DNA from: JAOUEA01 sp963797635
Lineage (GTDB): Bacteria; Actinomycetota; UBA4738; HRBIN12
NCBI GenBank assembly: GCA_963797635.1
Contig: CAWCPZ010000003.1
Location: 62,001-126,000 of the forward strand
DNA length: 64,000 bases
Direction of reading: 5' to 3'
In this document: in pieces, positions 62,542 to 64,000 of the stretch
Numbering within the stretch: the first letter of the stretch is position 1
Layout of the letters: each line of letters starts with the position of its first letter
Made by a program: the position numbers and the translations under genes
Notes under the pieces: model-generated
Seen by the model: the letters and a program-made list of their open reading frames with translations, nothing else
What the model was told of the DNA's origin: nothing
Databases searched by the model: none

Positions 62542-63711
62542 ATGGAGGGGACCGCCGTGATCGTCGTGATCGTGGGTGGGATCGCGGTCGCCGCGGCAGG
62601 CTTCGTGATCGGTCGACGATCGCTGTCCATGAGCATGCGAAGCCTCCACGAGGAGGTGAAGCGTTCCTCCGACGCCCTCGTGCGGCGCGAGCGCTCCAGC
62701 GAAGACGAGCGCCACGTGCAGGACCTGATCCTGGGAACGATGCAGGAAGGCGTGCTGCTCTTCGACGGTGGATGGCGAACGGCGTTCGCGAACGAAGCGC
62801 TCGAGCGCCACCTCGCCGGGAGGCCGACCGCCGTCGCTCAGCTCTATCCTCCGGCCCTCCGCGAGATGGTCAAGGAGGTCAGCGAGCACCGTCGTGCGTC
62901 GACGATCGAACTCGAACGCACCGAGCCCACGCGATGGTTGCGGGCAACCGCCGCCCCCGCCGGCAGCGACGGCTCGATCCTGTTGGTGGTCACCGACATC
63001 ACCGAGACCCGGCGCATCGAGGCCGTCCGCCGGGACTTCGTCGCCAACGCCTCCCACGAACTGAAGACCCCGGCAGCTTCGATCCAGGCCGTGGCCGAGA
63101 CCCTCGCGTCGGTGGCCGAACACGATCCCGCCGCCGTCTCACGGTTCGCCTCTCAGCTCGAGCGGGAAGCGATGCGACTCTCGAGGATCGTCGCCGATCT
63201 GCTCGACCTGTCGCGGCTCGAGTCCGGCAGCGACCTGGGCGACCCGATCCGGTTCGACCAGGTGGTCCACGACGAACTCGACCGCTTCGAGGAGGCCGCC
63301 CGCGAGGCCGGGTTGACGGTCGTGGCGACCGATGCGGGACCCGCGGTGGTCTCGGGTTCGATGCGCGACCTCTCGCTCTTGGTCCGCAACCTGATCGACA
63401 ACGCGATCCGATACACCCGGCCCGGCGGCACGATCACGGTGTCGCTGGAGAGCGGCAACGGCACGGTGCAGCTGGTCGTCGGCGACGACGGCATGGGCAT
63501 CCCTTCGCGCGACCTGCCTCGGGTGTTCGAGCGGTTCTACCGCGTCGATCGGGCTCGTTCGCGCGAGACCGGCGGCACGGGGCTCGGACTGGCGATCGTG
63601 AAGCACGTCGCCGAGAACCACGGCGGCACGGTCGACGTGGTGAGTGAACTGAACCGTGGATCGACGTTCACCGTGCGGCTCCCGGCCGCCCGTGCCACGG
63701 CCTCGCCCTGA
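62542..63711 (+). CDS. senX3: phosphate-sensing histidine kinase (SenX3/PhoR-like)
   Basis: 389 residues. One N-terminal transmembrane helix (AVIVVIVGGIAVAAAGFVIG), a PAS-like domain (DLILGTMQEGVLLFDGGWRT, ending LLVVTDITETRR), HisKA with the phosphoacceptor His172 in ANASHELKTPAASIQAVAET, and an HATPase: LVRNLIDNAIRYTRPGGTIT, VVGDDGMGIPSRDLPRVFER, GGTGLGLAIVKHVAENHGGT. Layout and length fit the SenX3/PhoR group, which works with PhoU and PstSCAB to sense phosphate status. Divergent from pstS, separated from its likely partner regX3 by the pst-phoU genes, which are on the opposite strand. Confidence 0.9.
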   Translation: MEGTAVIVVIVGGIAVAAAGFVIGRRSLSMSMRSLHEEVKRSSDALVRRERSSEDERHVQDLILGTMQEGVLLFDGGWRTAFANEALERHLAGRPTAVAQLYPPALREMVKEVSEHRRASTIELERTEPTRWLRATAAPAGSDGSILLVVTDITETRRIEAVRRDFVANASHELKTPAASIQAVAETLASVAEHDPAAVSRFASQLEREAMRLSRIVADLLDLSRLESGSDLGDPIRFDQVVHDELDRFEEAAREAGLTVVATDAGPAVVSGSMRDLSLLVRNLIDNAIRYTRPGGTITVSLESGNGTVQLVVGDDGMGIPSRDLPRVFERFYRVDRARSRETGGTGLGLAIVKHVAENHGGTVDVVSELNRGSTFTVRLPAARATASP

Positions 63712-63723
63712 GCGGACGACCCG

Positions 63724-63729
63724 TATGCT
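63724..63729 (+). promoter_or_regulatory. candidate -10 (TATGCT), leaderless start
   Basis: TATGCT lies 8 nt before the ATG at 63738. Confidence 0.4.
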
Positions 63730-63737
63730 GCTCCGCG

Positions 63738-64000
63738 ATGACCACCCTGTTCCTGATCCGCCACGGGCTCACCGCGCAGACCGGCGCGAACCTGTACGGC
63801 CGCACCCGTGGGATCCCGCTCGACGAACGCGGCCGGCGCCAGGCGATCCACCTCGCCGAACGGTTCCGCACGGTCAAGCTCACCGCGATCTACTCGAGCC
63901 CGCTGGAACGCTGCGTGCAAACCGTCGAACCGTTGGCGGTGGCCCAGCGCCTGCCGATCCAGGAGCGCGACGGCCTGATGGAGATGGACGTCGGCGCGTG
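63738..64000 (+). CDS. histidine phosphatase family protein (phosphoglycerate mutase-like), partial
   Basis: Only the first ~87 codons are in the window: MTTLFLIRHGLTAQTGANLY then GRTRGIPLDERGRRQAIHLA and AIYSSPLERCVQTVEPLA. RHG at the start holds the phosphorylated His, SSPLERC is the second conserved block with Arg. Cobalamin-phosphatase/phosphoglycerate-mutase-like enzymes share these features, so the substrate is open. Runs off the right edge. Confidence 0.8.
   Translation, partial: MTTLFLIRHGLTAQTGANLYGRTRGIPLDERGRRQAIHLAERFRTVKLTAIYSSPLERCVQTVEPLAVAQRLPIQERDGLMEMDVGA

Noticed and set aside
1..64000. Mobile elements, prophage, tRNA or rRNA genes
   Set aside because: No transposase, integrase, phage structural gene, terminal inverted repeat, tRNA cloverleaf or rRNA segment was recognised.

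Overview
The window is 64 kb of GC-rich, densely packed DNA. The gene content points to an actinobacterium (Actinomycetota): a SenX3-RegX3-type phosphate regulatory pair, a MutT1-type Nudix-phosphatase fusion, F420-linked oxidoreductases (an LLM-family enzyme and an FrhB-like protein), an FdxA-type 7Fe ferredoxin, PucR and ECF regulators, and OtsA/OtsB trehalose synthesis. Nothing in the window fixes the class. I saw no tRNA, rRNA, CRISPR, phage or insertion-sequence gene, so this looks like core chromosome.

Layout. 0.2-3.6 kb: cystathionine beta-synthase, a DUF429 protein and a cystathionine gamma-synthase/lyase (transsulfuration). 3.6-11 kb: housekeeping genes (VOC protein, secreted PQQ-type sugar dehydrogenase, DUF2231 protein, CoA-binding protein, Nudix CoA pyrophosphatase, M20 peptidase, IscA, two cupredoxin lipoproteins, FrhB-like protein). 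11.1-14.9 kb: a 1256-residue histidine kinase with one GAF and six PAS domains. 14.9-19.6 kb: secreted hydrolase, ferredoxin, LLM oxidoreductase, small membrane proteins. 19.6-25.9 kb: a putrescine/GABA degradation cluster (two aldehyde dehydrogenases, PucR, GabT). 27.3-29.0 kb: a Mur-ligase-type relative of cyanophycin synthetase without the ATP-grasp domain. 29.1-30.7 kb: ECF sigma factor with a membrane-anchored propeller protein. 30.7-35.8 kb: OtsA, OtsB and GH15 (trehalose/glucan metabolism). 35.8-38.7 kb: MMPL transporter with a long coiled coil. 38.7-43.6 kb: DksA-like protein, cyanophycin synthetase, cyanophycinase and small genes. 43.7-48.5 kb: CGNR regulator with a DNA glycosylase, then an MgtE/SLC41-type transporter with a PhoU/TrkA_C partner. 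48.5-52.4 kb: IspH, a transglycosylase-like protein behind a long structured leader, CorA, GNAT. 52.4-62.3 kb, minus strand: pstSCAB-phoU-regX3, then ppk1, a CYTH-CHAD protein and mutT1. Facing it is the sensor kinase senX3/phoR, then a partial histidine phosphatase at the right edge.

Two systems dominate. One is phosphate and polyphosphate handling at 52.4-63.7 kb. It is divergently controlled from an intergenic region holding three pairs of 11-bp direct repeats that match the actinobacterial PHO-box pattern. The other is nitrogen/carbon storage: cyanophycin synthesis and breakdown, the ATP-grasp-less paralogue, GABA/putrescine catabolism and trehalose.

Two window-wide patterns matter when reading the annotation. 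About 18 transcription units have a TAnnnT hexamer 6-9 nt before the start codon, which suggests widespread leaderless mRNAs. Many conserved genes are broken by single-base shifts, mostly +1 insertions, concentrated at 29.9-30.7, 44.5, 56.3-56.6 and 58-61.9 kb. These look like consensus sequence errors rather than real gene decay. Such genes are listed once over their full span.
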